Shown piece by piece: positions 53,483 to 63,196 of a stretch of 64,000 bases of DNA. Source of the stretch: Lactobacillus jensenii DSM 20557 (lineage in GTDB: Bacteria > Bacillota > Bacilli > Lactobacillales > Lactobacillaceae); contig NZ_AYYU01000001.1 of NCBI RefSeq assembly GCF_001436455.1, positions 66,243 through 130,242 of the forward strand, written 5' to 3'. Within the stretch, counting starts at the first letter, position 1. Each line of letters begins with the position of its first letter. The notes below the pieces were generated by a model that saw nothing but the letters and a program-made list of their open reading frames with translations, had not been told where the DNA came from and searched no databases. The position numbers were made by a program, and so were the translations under genes.

Positions 53483-55321
53483 ATGGACCTCAAAAAACTT
53501 AAAGATTATCAAAAACATATTCGTAACTTTTCAATCGTTGCCCATATTGACCATGGTAAATCAACGATTGCTGATAGAATTCTGGAATTAACAGATACTG
53601 TTGCTCAACGTCAACTTAAGAGTCAGATGCTTGATGATATGCCTTTGGAGCGTCAAAGGGGTATTACGATTAAGTTAAACTCAGTTGAAGTTAAATATCA
53701 TGCAAAAGATGGAGAAGACTATATTTTTCACTTAATTGACACGCCTGGACACGTTGACTTTTCTTATGAAGTGTCACGTTCTCTAGCTGCTTGTGAAGGA
53801 GCTCTCCTTGTAGTTGATGCTTCTCAAGGTGTACAAGCTCAGACTTTAGCCAATACCTACCTAGCAATTGATGATGATTTGGAAATTTTACCTGTAATCA
53901 ATAAGATTGACTTGCCATCTGCTGATCCCGATAATGCCAAGATGGAAATTGAAGAGATGCTAGGTCTTGATGCAAGTGATGCCGTTGAAGTATCTGGGAA
54001 GACAGGCTTAGGTATTCCAGATTTACTTGAGCGAATTGTAACTGATATTCCCGCTCCTCAAGGCAATCTTGAAGCACCACTTAAGGCCTTAATTTTTGAC
54101 TCAAAATATGATGATTATCGCGGCGTTGTTTTGGCTGTTCGAATTGAAGATGGAATGGTCAAACCAGGCGATGAAATAGAAATTATGAATACTCACAAAA
54201 AGTATGAAGTTACTGAAGTGGGTGTTTCAAATCCGCATCCTGTTAAAAAAGATGTATTAGTTGCAGGAGACGTTGGCTATTTGACTGCTAATATTAAATC
54301 TGTTCGTGAAACTCGAGTTGGTGATACGATTACTTCAGCTCAAAATCCAACTGAAGAAGCTTTACCAGGTTACCGTCAAATTCCACCAATGGTCTTTAGT
54401 GGGATGTATCCAGTTGATAATAGTAAGTATGATGATTTAAAGGAAGCTTTGGAGAAGCTCCAGTTAAACGATGCTGCGCTTGAATTTGAGCCAGAAACTT
54501 CAACCGCATTAGGCTTTGGCTTTAGATGTGGTTTCTTAGGCTTGCTTCATATGGATGTTGTTCAGGAACGATTGGAACAAGAATTCAATCTTGATTTAAT
54601 TATGACAGCGCCATCTACTGACTATCATGCAATTATGAATGATGGAAGTACAAAAATAATTGATAATCCTTCAGATTTGCCCGATGCAGGAGAATATAAG
54701 GAAGTACAAGAGCCTTATGTTAAGGCAGAAATCATGGTACCTAATGACTTTGTAGGTCCTGTTATGGAACTTTGTCAGCGAAAACGTGGTGAATTTCAAA
54801 CAATGGATTACCTAGATAAGTACCGAGTAAATGTCATTTATCATATTCCATTAGCTGAAATTATTTTTGACTTCTTTGATGATCTTAAGTCTTCAACCAA
54901 AGGCTATGCATCACTTGATTATGAGATTATTGGATATCGTGCTACTGACTCAGTAAAAATTGATGTCTTACTTAATAAAGAGCCAATTGATGCCTTAAGT
55001 TTTATTGCGCATAGATCTGATGCTCAAGCACGTGCTCGTCAAATGACGTCACTGCTTAAGAAGTTAATACCTCGACAAAACTTCGAAGTTGATATTCAAG
55101 GAGCAATCGGGGCTAAGATCATTTCTCGTGCCACTATTAAGCCATATCGTAAAGATGTTACAGCACGTATCCATACTGGTGACCCAGATCGACGTGCAAA
55201 ATTACTTGATAAGCAAAAGCGTGGAAAAAAACGGATGAAATCTGTTGGAAAAGTAGAAGTTCCTCAAGATGCTTTCATGGCAGTTTTGAAGATGAATGAT
55301 GATGACATCAAGGGTAAGTAA
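53483..55321 (+). CDS. lepA: Elongation factor 4 (LepA)
   Basis: Ribosome-associated GTPase of the EF-G-like superfamily. G1 AHIDHGKST is near residues 20-28. Further motifs are [24 protein letters not shown] and NKIDLP. The C-terminal LepA-specific domain shows RHIGDPD-like [30 protein letters not shown] (in parts). The 612 residues are the normal length. srtA begins 1 bp after the stop. Confidence 0.97.
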   Translation: MDLKKLKDYQKHIRNFSIVAHIDHGKSTIADRILELTDTVAQRQLKSQMLDDMPLERQRGITIKLNSVEVKYHAKDGEDYIFHLIDTPGHVDFSYEVSRSLAACEGALLVVDASQGVQAQTLANTYLAIDDDLEILPVINKIDLPSADPDNAKMEIEEMLGLDASDAVEVSGKTGLGIPDLLERIVTDIPAPQGNLEAPLKALIFDSKYDDYRGVVLAVRIEDGMVKPGDEIEIMNTHKKYEVTEVGVSNPHPVKKDVLVAGDVGYLTANIKSVRETRVGDTITSAQNPTEEALPGYRQIPPMVFSGMYPVDNSKYDDLKEALEKLQLNDAALEFEPETSTALGFGFRCGFLGLLHMDVVQERLEQEFNLDLIMTAPSTDYHAIMNDGSTKIIDNPSDLPDAGEYKEVQEPYVKAEIMVPNDFVGPVMELCQRKRGEFQTMDYLDKYRVNVIYHIPLAEIIFDFFDDLKSSTKGYASLDYEIIGYRATDSVKIDVLLNKEPIDALSFIAHRSDAQARARQMTSLLKKLIPRQNFEVDIQGAIGAKIISRATIKPYRKDVTARIHTGDPDRRAKLLDKQKRGKKRMKSVGKVEVPQDAFMAVLKMNDDDIKGK

Positions 55322-55322
55322 A

Positions 55323-56033
55323 ATGACAGATGTTAAAAAAGAAAAGTTAAATAAAAAAACTAAGGCTAGCAAAAAGACTGTCTTTCTCCGAGTTTTAGCA
55401 GTTATTTTATTTATTGTAGGGATTATTTTAGTTTTTAATGGTCCAATTCAAGAGTACTTTGTAAAACAAAATCAAACTTCAACTTTGCAAGGGCTAACCA
55501 AGAAAAAGGTGGCTGCTAACCAGAAGAAAAAAGGTATGTTTGATTACAGCAAAGTCCAAGATATTGATATTGCTAAAGTTACTCGATCACGTGTAAAGAA
55601 TACATCAAATGCTATTGGCGCGATTGCCATTCCTAAGGTTAATTTGTATTTACCAATCTTGTTAGGATTGAGTGATGATTCATTGTCTACAGGTGCTGGA
55701 ACGATGAGGGAAGATCAAGTGATGGGGCAAGGAAATTATCCTTTGGCCGGACACTATATGACAGCTAAAGGCGTTCTATTTTCACCAATTGAAGATACAA
55801 AAATAGGTCAAAAGGTATATTTGACTGATTTAAAGAAAGTCTATGTATATAGAATTTATATGAAAAGAGTTGTTGATCCGACAGCTGTTTGGCTAGTTAA
55901 TAATACCAAGAAAAAGATTGTAACTTTAATTACCTGTGCAGACGGTGGTATAAATCGTTGGGCTGTGCGCGGAAAATTAATTCATACGAAAAAAGCAACA
56001 ACAAAGAATTTGAGTGTATTTAAATTAAAATAA
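55323..56033 (+). CDS. srtA: Class A sortase
   Basis: Membrane transpeptidase that links LPxTG-type surface proteins to peptidoglycan. I use ATG 55323 (MTDVKKEK) with SD AAGGGTAAG; an earlier in-frame ATG lies inside lepA. The 236 residues have a lysine-rich cytoplasmic start, one membrane anchor (about 22-40) and the catalytic triad His144 (LAGHYM), Cys205 (TLITC) and Arg212 (NRWAVRGKL). It overlaps recJ by one base, so the housekeeping sortase is made from the lepA-srtA-recJ-apt transcript. Confidence 0.94.
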   Translation: MTDVKKEKLNKKTKASKKTVFLRVLAVILFIVGIILVFNGPIQEYFVKQNQTSTLQGLTKKKVAANQKKKGMFDYSKVQDIDIAKVTRSRVKNTSNAIGAIAIPKVNLYLPILLGLSDDSLSTGAGTMREDQVMGQGNYPLAGHYMTAKGVLFSPIEDTKIGQKVYLTDLKKVYVYRIYMKRVVDPTAVWLVNNTKKKIVTLITCADGGINRWAVRGKLIHTKKATTKNLSVFKLK

Positions 56034-58294
56034 TGACTTGGAAAAAAAGAGAAGCTACTGAATTATCTGAAGAATTAAAAGAGAAATATCAACTTAGTCC
56101 ACTTGCGGCTAAGTTATTTTCTTTGCGAGAGATTAATACAGATGAAAAATTAAATTATTGGCTTAATGGTACTGAAGAAGATTTAGCTGATCCATATTTA
56201 ATGCATGGGATGCAGGAAGCTGTTGAGCGGATTAATAAGGCAATTGATAATTTTGAGAAGATTACAATTTATGGAGATTATGATGCAGATGGTATTACAG
56301 CTACAACTATCATGTATGAAACATTGGCCATTTTAGGAGCTGATGTTCATTACTTTATTCCTGATCGATTTAAAGACGGCTATGGGCCAAATATGAAACG
56401 TTACCAGCAAATAGTATCGGATGGTACTAAATTAATTATCACTGTTGATAATGGGGTAACAGGAATTGAAGAAGTAAAGTATGCTCAGGAAAATGGCTGC
56501 GATGTTATTGTGACAGATCACCATAGCTTTCAAGAGCAAATGCCAGACGCTAAAGTAATTGTTCATTGTAATTATCCAAATCAAAAATATCCTTTTGATG
56601 ATTATTGTGGAGCAGGAGTTGCTTATACAATCTGTCGTGCTTTAATGGATGATACTATGCCAGAACTGATTGAACTAGCGATGATTGGAACAATTGGTGA
56701 TATGGTAAAAGTATCAGGGGAAGGACATATTATAGTTAAGCGTGGCCTAGAACTGCTTAATCATACTCAACGGCCTGGTTTGCGTGCACTAATTAAAGAA
56801 GCTGGACTTGAACTTGGAAATATTGATGAAACAGATATCGGTTTTCAAATTGCCCCAAGATTAAATGCAACTGGAAGGTTAGCAAATGCTAGCTTAGCAG
56901 TTGATTTGCTTTTGGCAGATGATTTGGAAGTAGCTCAGAAATTAGCTAAAAAAGTTGAACAATTAAATAATGATCGTAAAGAATTGACTCAAAAAGTATA
57001 TGAGTCTGCTTTAGAGCAAATAAAAAAATTTGGATATAATAGCGAAAATACCCTAGTATTGTATGATACTAGTTGGCATGAAGGGGTATTAGGCTTAGTT
57101 GCGAATAAAATAGTCGAAAAAGTTCATAAACCAACTATCTTACTTACCCAAAATGATGAAGGCTTAGTTAAAGGTTCAGGTAGAAGTAATGCTGGCTTTA
57201 ATTTGTTTAATGCCTTATTTAAGTTAAAGGATTCCCTATTTGAAAACTTTGGTGGGCATGATTTTGCTTGTGGTTTATCACTAAAAGAAGAAAATATTAA
57301 TCCTTTAAGAAAGGCATTTGAAAATAGTTATCAAGCAAGTTCAAATACTGAAGTTGATTATTACGATTTAGATTTAGATGTAAATAATATTGATTTATCG
57401 ATTTTAGATGATATGAAAAAAGTTGGACCTTTTGGAACAGATAATCCAGAACCGGTATATTGTGTCAAAGAGCCTGAAATTTCTTCACTTTTTGTAATCG
57501 GAAAAGATAAAAGTCATCTAAAATTCAATGTTGGAAATCTAAAAGTAATCGGATTTAATATGGCCTTTTTAACTCAGAATTTATTGCCCTATGTTACAGC
57601 GATTTATTTGAATATTGGTAAAAACATGTGGCAAAAAAAGCTTTCTTTACAAGGTCAGCTAAAAGCAATTGATTTTGGTGTACCAAGTTTTTCTTTGGGA
57701 AAGACCAAGGCAATTGATTTCCGAGATCAAAAACACATATTAGGTTTTGCTGATCGGTTTGTTTTATTTGATGAACATAATTTAAATAAAGCAGTTGGTC
57801 AATTAGGAATTGATCAAGATAAAATCATTTTGGCCAAAAATTATAATGGCAGTGGTGAAATTGTAACTTTACTTGATGCACCACACAATCGTCAAGAATT
57901 AGATTACGCTTTAAAAAATGATTACCAACAATTATATTTGCGTTTTATGCTTGATCGATTGCCAATTAGGGTGATGCCAAGTAGAACACAGTTTGCTAAT
58001 ACCTTAAAATATGTTTATTCACATCCTAATCTTAAACCAGAAGATTATCGCCTCGTAGCTCCATACCTTGGCCTTGATGGTGATAGCATTTACTTTATTT
58101 TGAGGGTGTTTTTAGAGCTAGAGTTTGTTAAAATGGATAAGGCAGAACTTGTTCCAAATAAGGCAGCTAATCATAAAAAATTAACAGATTCGCTTTATTT
58201 TTTAGGAACGCAATCTCAGCTAAAATTTGTAACAAGTTTGAGAACCATGCCGTCTAGTCAATTGCTAGCGTATGTTAACCAGCATTTAAAATAA
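56033..58294 (+). CDS. recJ: Single-stranded-DNA-specific exonuclease RecJ
   Basis: 5'-3' ssDNA exonuclease of the DHH family for recombination and repair. Motifs include [13 protein letters not shown] (near residue 81), [17 protein letters not shown] and the DHHA1-domain motif [15 protein letters not shown]. The C-terminal Firmicutes-type extension is present, giving 753 residues. The start ATG overlaps the srtA stop (TAATG). Confidence 0.95.
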   Translation: MTWKKREATELSEELKEKYQLSPLAAKLFSLREINTDEKLNYWLNGTEEDLADPYLMHGMQEAVERINKAIDNFEKITIYGDYDADGITATTIMYETLAILGADVHYFIPDRFKDGYGPNMKRYQQIVSDGTKLIITVDNGVTGIEEVKYAQENGCDVIVTDHHSFQEQMPDAKVIVHCNYPNQKYPFDDYCGAGVAYTICRALMDDTMPELIELAMIGTIGDMVKVSGEGHIIVKRGLELLNHTQRPGLRALIKEAGLELGNIDETDIGFQIAPRLNATGRLANASLAVDLLLADDLEVAQKLAKKVEQLNNDRKELTQKVYESALEQIKKFGYNSENTLVLYDTSWHEGVLGLVANKIVEKVHKPTILLTQNDEGLVKGSGRSNAGFNLFNALFKLKDSLFENFGGHDFACGLSLKEENINPLRKAFENSYQASSNTEVDYYDLDLDVNNIDLSILDDMKKVGPFGTDNPEPVYCVKEPEISSLFVIGKDKSHLKFNVGNLKVIGFNMAFLTQNLLPYVTAIYLNIGKNMWQKKLSLQGQLKAIDFGVPSFSLGKTKAIDFRDQKHILGFADRFVLFDEHNLNKAVGQLGIDQDKIILAKNYNGSGEIVTLLDAPHNRQELDYALKNDYQQLYLRFMLDRLPIRVMPSRTQFANTLKYVYSHPNLKPEDYRLVAPYLGLDGDSIYFILRVFLELEFVKMDKAELVPNKAANHKKLTDSLYFLGTQSQLKFVTSLRTMPSSQLLAYVNQHLK

Positions 58295-58311
58295 CGGAGG
58301 TCGTTATCAAC

Positions 58312-58839
58312 ATGACAGTTGATTTTAAGAAATATATTGCAAGCGTGCAGGATTTCCCTAATAAGGGAATTGTTTTTCGGGATATTACCCCAATCTTGTC
58401 TGATGGTGAAATCTTCAGAGCTGCAACTCATGAATTAGCAGAATATGCTAAAAAGCGTGGTGCAGATGTAATTGTTGGGCCAGAAGCACGTGGGTTTATT
58501 GTGGGTTGTCCAGTTGCTACTGAATTAGGAGTAGGATTTGTTCCTGCAAGAAAACCTCATAAGTTGCCTCGTGAAGTTGAACGAGCATCATATGATTTGG
58601 AATATGGTTCAAATAGTTTGGAAATGCATAAGGATGCTATTAAGCCAGGTCAAAAGGTTGTTATTTGTGATGACTTGATGGCGACAGCTGGAACATTACA
58701 TGCTGCTATTGAATTGATTGAACGTCTTGGTGGAGAAGTAGTAGGTGCAGCTTTTTATGTTGAATTACCTGATTTAAAGGGTAGAGAAAAGTTGCCAAAT
58801 GTTGATATCTTTTCACTTGTTCAATACCATGGCGCTTAA
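58312..58839 (+). CDS. apt: Adenine phosphoribosyltransferase
   Basis: Purine salvage enzyme converting adenine and PRPP to AMP. The 175 residues include [29 protein letters not shown] and the PRPP-binding motif [13 protein letters not shown] (116-128). SD CGGAGGT. It follows recJ by 17 bp, a pairing conserved in many Firmicutes, and ends the operon at a strong terminator. Confidence 0.96.
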   Translation: MTVDFKKYIASVQDFPNKGIVFRDITPILSDGEIFRAATHELAEYAKKRGADVIVGPEARGFIVGCPVATELGVGFVPARKPHKLPREVERASYDLEYGSNSLEMHKDAIKPGQKVVICDDLMATAGTLHAAIELIERLGGEVVGAAFYVELPDLKGREKLPNVDIFSLVQYHGA

Positions 58840-58850
58840 TTTTGGTTATT

Positions 58851-58884
58851 AAAAAGCTCACTTCATTTGAAGTGAGCTTTTTTG
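58851..58884. terminator. Bidirectional terminator between apt and the P-type ATPase
   Basis: AAAAAGCTCACTTC / GAAGTGAGCTTTTT (58851-58864, 58869-58882), ATTT loop, T-runs on both strands. It serves two convergent genes. Confidence 0.87.
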
Positions 58885-58902
58885 TGTGCAAAGATTATGA
58901 GA

Positions 58903-61179
58903 TTATCTGTCTTTCATAACGGGTTGGTAAATTAGATCAATTATCACGGCACTTACTAGCGAAACTACAATAACTAAACCAAGGTTAACTAGCGAAATTT
59001 GTGTCATTGCAATTCCTAACAGTGCTAATGCAAAGGTTAAAGCAACATCGATAATTTGAACAGTACCCACTAATCTAGATGGATATGATTGCCAAAAGTA
59101 GGTCTTAGTTCTAGTGATTAACACAATTAACATTGCACTTAATACACAATAAACATAAACCATTGTTCCAACTTGCCCCTGACTAAAGCCTAACTTATTA
59201 TTCATGAACCAAACAAATAAGCAGCCGATTATTGTCCAACCTGAAGCAAGGGACATTGAAACCTTTGCCATACGATCGATGTTCCAATTTTCAGGCTTAT
59301 ATGTAATATGAGTATTATCTGTACCAATCATCATAGTAACCATATTATTCATAATGGTGTAGATAACCATAGCATTTAAAGCCATTGGTAAATAACCAAA
59401 GAGTAGGTAGCCAAAGGTTAAAATCATAGTTAATTCAGCAGTTCTTGAAAGTTTAGTTAATGACCAAGTTGTCATTCTTTGGTAAACCCGATGGCCTGCA
59501 TCTAAAATCTTAACAATTGGCATTAAGCCATCATCTAGTAATACCATCTTCCCGCTTCGTTTAGCAACATCAGCAGCATTAGCAACGGCAATCCCAACTT
59601 CAGCTTGCTTTAAAGCAGGGGCATCATTAACACCGTCACCGGTCATACCAACAATATAGCCTTTTTCTTGGAAGAATTTAACCATTTTAAGTTTATCTTC
59701 TGGCAAAACATCAGCAATACCAGCAAGAGATTCTAAATCTGTTTGTTCATTAAAATCATGGATAGAAATTACGTTTCCAGTTAATGAAACTTGCTTTGCT
59801 ACAGCAGCTGCAGTTCTTTGGTTATCACCAGTTAGCATAATTGGACGAATACCGCGCTTTTTCAGCTCTGCCAAAGCAGCTTTAGAATCATCTCTTACTT
59901 TATCTTGTAAAATAAAGACTGCGGCTAACTTATCATCAACTAATAGTGCAACTGAACGACCAGCTGTAAAGTCAATATCTTTAATTTGGTTATTGGCTTG
60001 GGTATCAATTAAAGATAACTGCTTAAATGAACCAAGTTTCAGATTTTTACCATTTACTAAAGCTTCAGAATAACCAGTATTGGAAGTAAATGGGGTAAAT
60101 TTATCAGGAGTTAATGAAGCCAGACCTTTTTTCTTTAAATAGTCAATAATTGCTTCATCAATAATTGAAGTATTACGCTTATCAGTAGCAGCTTCTGCAA
60201 GCTGTAGAACTTCAGAATCTGTTAATGAACTCAAGTTAGTTAGACTAGATACAGCTGTTTTATTTTCAGTAATTGTGCCAGTTTTATCCAGTAAAATCAG
60301 ATTTAAATTAGCAGCATCTTGAATCCCAGTTAAATCTGATGTCAAAACGCCTTCTTTACTTAATCTTTTTGCTTCAAAGGAATTAGAGATTGCAAAAGTT
60401 GATGGCATAGCAACTGGGATTGAAGCAATAAACATCATAGCAAGGAAAGGCAACATTTGAATTACTCCATCTAAGCCTTCACCTCTTGCAAAAGCTGCAA
60501 TAATAATGATGATTGTAAGACTTAAACTAAGCATACAAAGATAAAAAATAATCTTTGTTAATAATTGCTGTAAGTGTCCTGGAGCAGCGGATTGATTAAT
60601 TAAATTGATAGTTTTACCTGAACGGGAATTAGACCCAGTTGCACTAACAACTGCTAAACCAGTTCCATCGACTACTGTTGTTCCGGCATATGCAGTGTCA
60701 TTTATTTGCTTGTTAACAGGAGCTGATTCACCAGTTATAGAACTTTCATCACAGGTGATTTTGCCACTTTTTAAAATAACATCAGCAGCTAAAACATCTC
60801 CACGCTTTAAATTGATTAAGTCACCAACAACTAATTGTTTTGAATTTAACTTAATCCATTTGCCATCACGTTCTACAGCGACAGTAGGAGTTAGTTCGTG
60901 AGAAATATCATTTAAAACGCGACGAGATTTTTTCTTTTGAGTTGCACCATTATATGCGGCAAATAAAAGCATTAATAAAACAAACCCTGCCTGAATCCCC
61001 TTACCTAAGATTAACTCAAGTAATAAGGCAGCCTCTAAAATCCAAGCTGATAAATTCCATAACTTGGATAAAAAAGCTTTCCAAAAGTTAAATTCTGGCT
61101 CTGGTACTTCGTTAGGACCGTCTTTTTCTAAACGTTTAGCTGCTTCAGTAGCAGTAAGACCATGCAATTGTGATTCCAT
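58903..61179 (-). CDS. P-type ATPase, P3A (proton-pump-like) subfamily
   Basis: Cation-translocating membrane ATPase, 758 residues. Visible are the N-terminal cation-ATPase domain (TATEAAKRLEKDGPNEVP), TGES at 149-152 (actuator), a transmembrane ion site reading ASIPVAMPSTFAIS (about 252-265), phosphorylation site DKTGT with Asp298, and hinge motif GDGVNDAPALKQAEVGIAV. PVAMP in M4, rather than a PEGLP-type calcium motif, points to the plasma-membrane H+-ATPase-like P3A group; proton export for acid tolerance is the likely role, inferred only. SD GGAGGAAATG. It lies 62 bp after the DUF1836 gene on the same strand, so the two may be expressed together. Confidence 0.87.
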   Translation of the reverse strand: MESQLHGLTATEAAKRLEKDGPNEVPEPEFNFWKAFLSKLWNLSAWILEAALLLELILGKGIQAGFVLLMLLFAAYNGATQKKKSRRVLNDISHELTPTVAVERDGKWIKLNSKQLVVGDLINLKRGDVLAADVILKSGKITCDESSITGESAPVNKQINDTAYAGTTVVDGTGLAVVSATGSNSRSGKTINLINQSAAPGHLQQLLTKIIFYLCMLSLSLTIIIIIAAFARGEGLDGVIQMLPFLAMMFIASIPVAMPSTFAISNSFEAKRLSKEGVLTSDLTGIQDAANLNLILLDKTGTITENKTAVSSLTNLSSLTDSEVLQLAEAATDKRNTSIIDEAIIDYLKKKGLASLTPDKFTPFTSNTGYSEALVNGKNLKLGSFKQLSLIDTQANNQIKDIDFTAGRSVALLVDDKLAAVFILQDKVRDDSKAALAELKKRGIRPIMLTGDNQRTAAAVAKQVSLTGNVISIHDFNEQTDLESLAGIADVLPEDKLKMVKFFQEKGYIVGMTGDGVNDAPALKQAEVGIAVANAADVAKRSGKMVLLDDGLMPIVKILDAGHRVYQRMTTWSLTKLSRTAELTMILTFGYLLFGYLPMALNAMVIYTIMNNMVTMMIGTDNTHITYKPENWNIDRMAKVSMSLASGWTIIGCLFVWFMNNKLGFSQGQVGTMVYVYCVLSAMLIVLITRTKTYFWQSYPSRLVGTVQIIDVALTFALALLGIAMTQISLVNLGLVIVVSLVSAVIIDLIYQPVMKDR

Positions 61180-61241
61180 ACATTTCCTCCATATCTACAA
61201 TAGCGTCATAAAATAGTTTATCAAAAATTTGATTTAATAAA

Positions 61242-61751
61242 TTATTTCATTACCGAAAAATAAGAATTTAAGTAGATTTCGTGAACTGCAGCCAAAATAA
61301 TATTTCGCAAAATTTCTTTTTCAGGAGTTTGGGTTGTTCCAATATTATCTAGTTGCTTCTTTAGTTTATAAACATATTCCAAACAGTTAATGCTTTCTTC
61401 TCTTAGGTATTGGTAGGCAATATCAATACTGTAACTTTCATCTTGCATCTTTATAGCAACTTTTAGATTATCAAGAGAAAGAACAGGTTTAGCAAATGCA
61501 ATAAAAATTAAGCGTGCAATTTGTTGGCGACTGTAACGCTTTTTGATTGGCTTTTCAATAATCCCTTTTTTTACGTAATTACTAATCATTGAATTAGTTA
61601 AATATAAACTAGAAAAAGGGGATAAACTCTGATTGATAAATTGACAGGTCTGTTCAAGATAAAGTCCAATATCTGGAATCTCACTAAAGGCAGGGAGTGA
61701 AAAGTTGTCAACATCACTTTGAATTTGATTTAAGATTGATAAATTTTCCAT
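61242..61751 (-). CDS. DUF1836 family putative regulator
   Basis: A 169-residue cytoplasmic protein of the DUF1836 family. I start it at ATG 61751 (MENLSILNQI), with AAAGGAG just upstream; the longer frame would add an upstream segment beyond the predicted promoter. The middle resembles a MerR-like recognition region (LTNSMISNYVKKGIIEKPIKKRYSRQQIARLIFI, residues about 55-90), so DNA binding is plausible but unproven. It lies upstream of the P-type ATPase on the same strand and is divergent from degV, with a perfect inverted repeat on its promoter. Confidence 0.78.
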   Translation of the reverse strand: MENLSILNQIQSDVDNFSLPAFSEIPDIGLYLEQTCQFINQSLSPFSSLYLTNSMISNYVKKGIIEKPIKKRYSRQQIARLIFIAFAKPVLSLDNLKVAIKMQDESYSIDIAYQYLREESINCLEYVYKLKKQLDNIGTTQTPEKEILRNIILAAVHEIYLNSYFSVMK

Positions 61752-61791
61752 AATAACTCCTTTGACTTGACTTTTATATTTAATAGACATT

Positions 61792-61824
61792 ATTATAGCA
61801 CTATCGGTTATTAAAAAACCGATA
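61792..61824. promoter_or_regulatory. Divergent promoter region with perfect inverted repeat
   Basis: TATCGGTT (61802-61809), 7-bp spacer, AACCGATA (61817-61824). The minus-strand extended -10 TGCTATAAT (61800-61792) of the DUF1836 gene lies just beside it, and the repeat covers its spacer and -35 region. On the plus strand TTGACT (61767-61772), 18 bp, TATTAT (61791-61796) could drive degV, placing the repeat at the start of that transcript. Confidence 0.6.
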
Positions 61825-61866
61825 AAGGGATTTTTATTAACGAAAGTAAACAAAAAAGAGAAAACT

Positions 61867-62697
61867 ATGGAAGAAATTAAACTTATAGTTGATTCAAGTT
61901 GCAACTTGAAATCAGATTCAGAAAGAAATTTAACAGTTGTACCATTAACAATTAATTTGGGAAACCAAACATTTTTGGATAATGATCAAATGGATTATGA
62001 TGTATTTTTGAATAAAATTTATGAAAATAAAGAAAAATCAGGAACTTCATGTCCTAATTTACAGGAATGGCTTGATGCGTTAGCAGGCTGCAAAAAAGCT
62101 GTTATTTTAACAGTTACTAGCGGTTTAAGTGGAACATATTCTTCAGCTAAACAAGCAGCACAAATATATCAAGAGGAAAATCCAGGTAGCGAAATTTTAG
62201 TACTTGATTCTAAATCAGCTGGACCAGAACTTAAATTATTAGTAGATAAACTAGTGGAATTGCTTCAGAAGGATAGTTTTAGCTCAATAAGCGAAAGTTT
62301 CCAAACTTATCAAGAAAATACTCATTTATTGTTTAGTTTAGAATCACTTCATAACTTGGCAGTAAATGGTCGCATTAGTTCAGCAACTGCTAAAATTGCT
62401 GGTATATTGCACATTAGAATGATTGGTGAAGCAAGTAAAGAAGGAAAATTAGAACCTTTAGGAAAAGCAAGAGGCAGTAAAAAAACGGTTTTGGAACTTT
62501 TTAAAAACATGGAAAAACAAAATTATTCAGGTGGCAAGGTCTATATTGATCATGTTGATAATCAAAAAGATGCTGAGAGTCTGAAGGAAAAAATTATAGA
62601 AAAGTTCCCTGATGCAAAAATAGAGATTGGTATTTGTCATGGACTTTGTAGCTTTTATGCAGAAAAGGGCGGTTTAATGGTTGGCTTTGAAAATTAG
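61867..62697 (+). CDS. DegV family fatty-acid-binding protein
   Basis: Lipid-binding protein of the DegV family; related FakB proteins present fatty acids to the FakA kinase. The 276 residues include the N-terminal IVDSSCNL, the lid segment GTSCPNLQEWLDAL, TSGLSGTYSSAKQAA and the C-terminal GICHGLCSFYAEKGGLMVGF. No fakA-like gene is nearby. The SD is weak (AAAGAGAAAACT before the ATG). A short TGGC/GCCA hairpin across the stop with a following T-run (62682-62710) may terminate it. Confidence 0.9.
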   Translation: MEEIKLIVDSSCNLKSDSERNLTVVPLTINLGNQTFLDNDQMDYDVFLNKIYENKEKSGTSCPNLQEWLDALAGCKKAVILTVTSGLSGTYSSAKQAAQIYQEENPGSEILVLDSKSAGPELKLLVDKLVELLQKDSFSSISESFQTYQENTHLLFSLESLHNLAVNGRISSATAKIAGILHIRMIGEASKEGKLEPLGKARGSKKTVLELFKNMEKQNYSGGKVYIDHVDNQKDAESLKEKIIEKFPDAKIEIGICHGLCSFYAEKGGLMVGFEN

Positions 62698-62835
62698 GCC
62701 ACTTTTTTATTGATTAATAAAATAACTAAATAAATAACATCTCATCATAAAACTATATCTATCAGAATAAAGGATAGGTAAATTATATTGATATTTTACT
62801 TGTTTAAAAGAAGAAAACTTGTTAAAATATACTAC

Positions 62836-63194
62836 AGTTTCAAGGAATTAAAGCTTTTTGGCTTGAAGAGTGAAACAAAATTATTCTAGTTAGTTAAATA
62901 ACAGTTTTTAAACGATGAGGTAAAAACTGGATTAATAGTCAAAACATTCATCATTAATCTTATTCATTGATGGAAAGGACTCCCACAACTCCAATTAGAA
63001 GCAATTATTCTACCCACACTAGCTCCCCCCCTAATATGCTAGTATTTATTCGAAACATTTCTAATTTGTAGTTAGACTGTCTCCCACTAATTTAGTCTAG
63101 CTACAATCTTTCCAAAAGATGATTTTTTACTATAAGGTACAAACTGCTAGATAAAAACCTAAGAAAAAGCTCCGTTATACAACGGAGCTTTTTT
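62836..63194 (+). ncRNA. Candidate structured small RNA with C-rich loops
   Basis: The gene-free stretch 62698-63196 has no plausible coding sequence but holds a series of good hairpins and an intrinsic terminator on the plus strand. Stems: GTTTCA/TGAAAC (62837-62842, 62871-62876), CAGTTTTTA/TAAAAACTG (62902-62910, 62921-62929), GATTAAT/ATTAATC (62930-62936, 62953-62959), ACTAGC/GCTAGT (63018-63023, 63038-63043) and a 13-pair stem (63066-63078 with 63094-63106, one G-U). The loop of the fourth is TCCCCCCC-rich, and CTCCCAC occurs in the loop of the fifth and again unpaired at 62980-62986. A weak promoter TTGTTT-17-TAAAAT (62800-62828) fits a start near 62836. The family is not recognised. Confidence 0.5.
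63164..63194. terminator. Terminator after the candidate sRNA and the PAP2 gene (bidirectional)
   Basis: AAAAAGCTCCGTT (63164-63176) / AACGGAGCTTTTT (63181-63193), ATAC loop, with T-runs on both strands. It lies at the 3' end of the structured stretch on the plus strand and just after the PAP2 stop on the minus strand. Confidence 0.87.
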
Positions 63195-63196
63195 GT

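Noticed and set aside
58903-61179. Calcium or potassium specificity for the P-type ATPase
   Set aside because: The M4 site is PVAMP rather than PEGLP, and the protein lacks the Kdp organisation; the P3A proton-pump-like group fits better, though transport is unproven.
61752-61904. Hydrophobic N-terminal extension of the DUF1836 protein
   Set aside because: It crosses the promoter and inverted repeat; ATG 61751 has AAAGGAG and gives the family N-terminus.
62836-63194. RNase P RNA, tmRNA, 6S RNA or SRP RNA in the 62.8-63.2 kb stretch
   Set aside because: No tRNA-like ends, no conserved RNase P core such as GAGGAAAGTCC, no pairing of the two ends as in 6S, and no SRP Alu or tetraloop motif.
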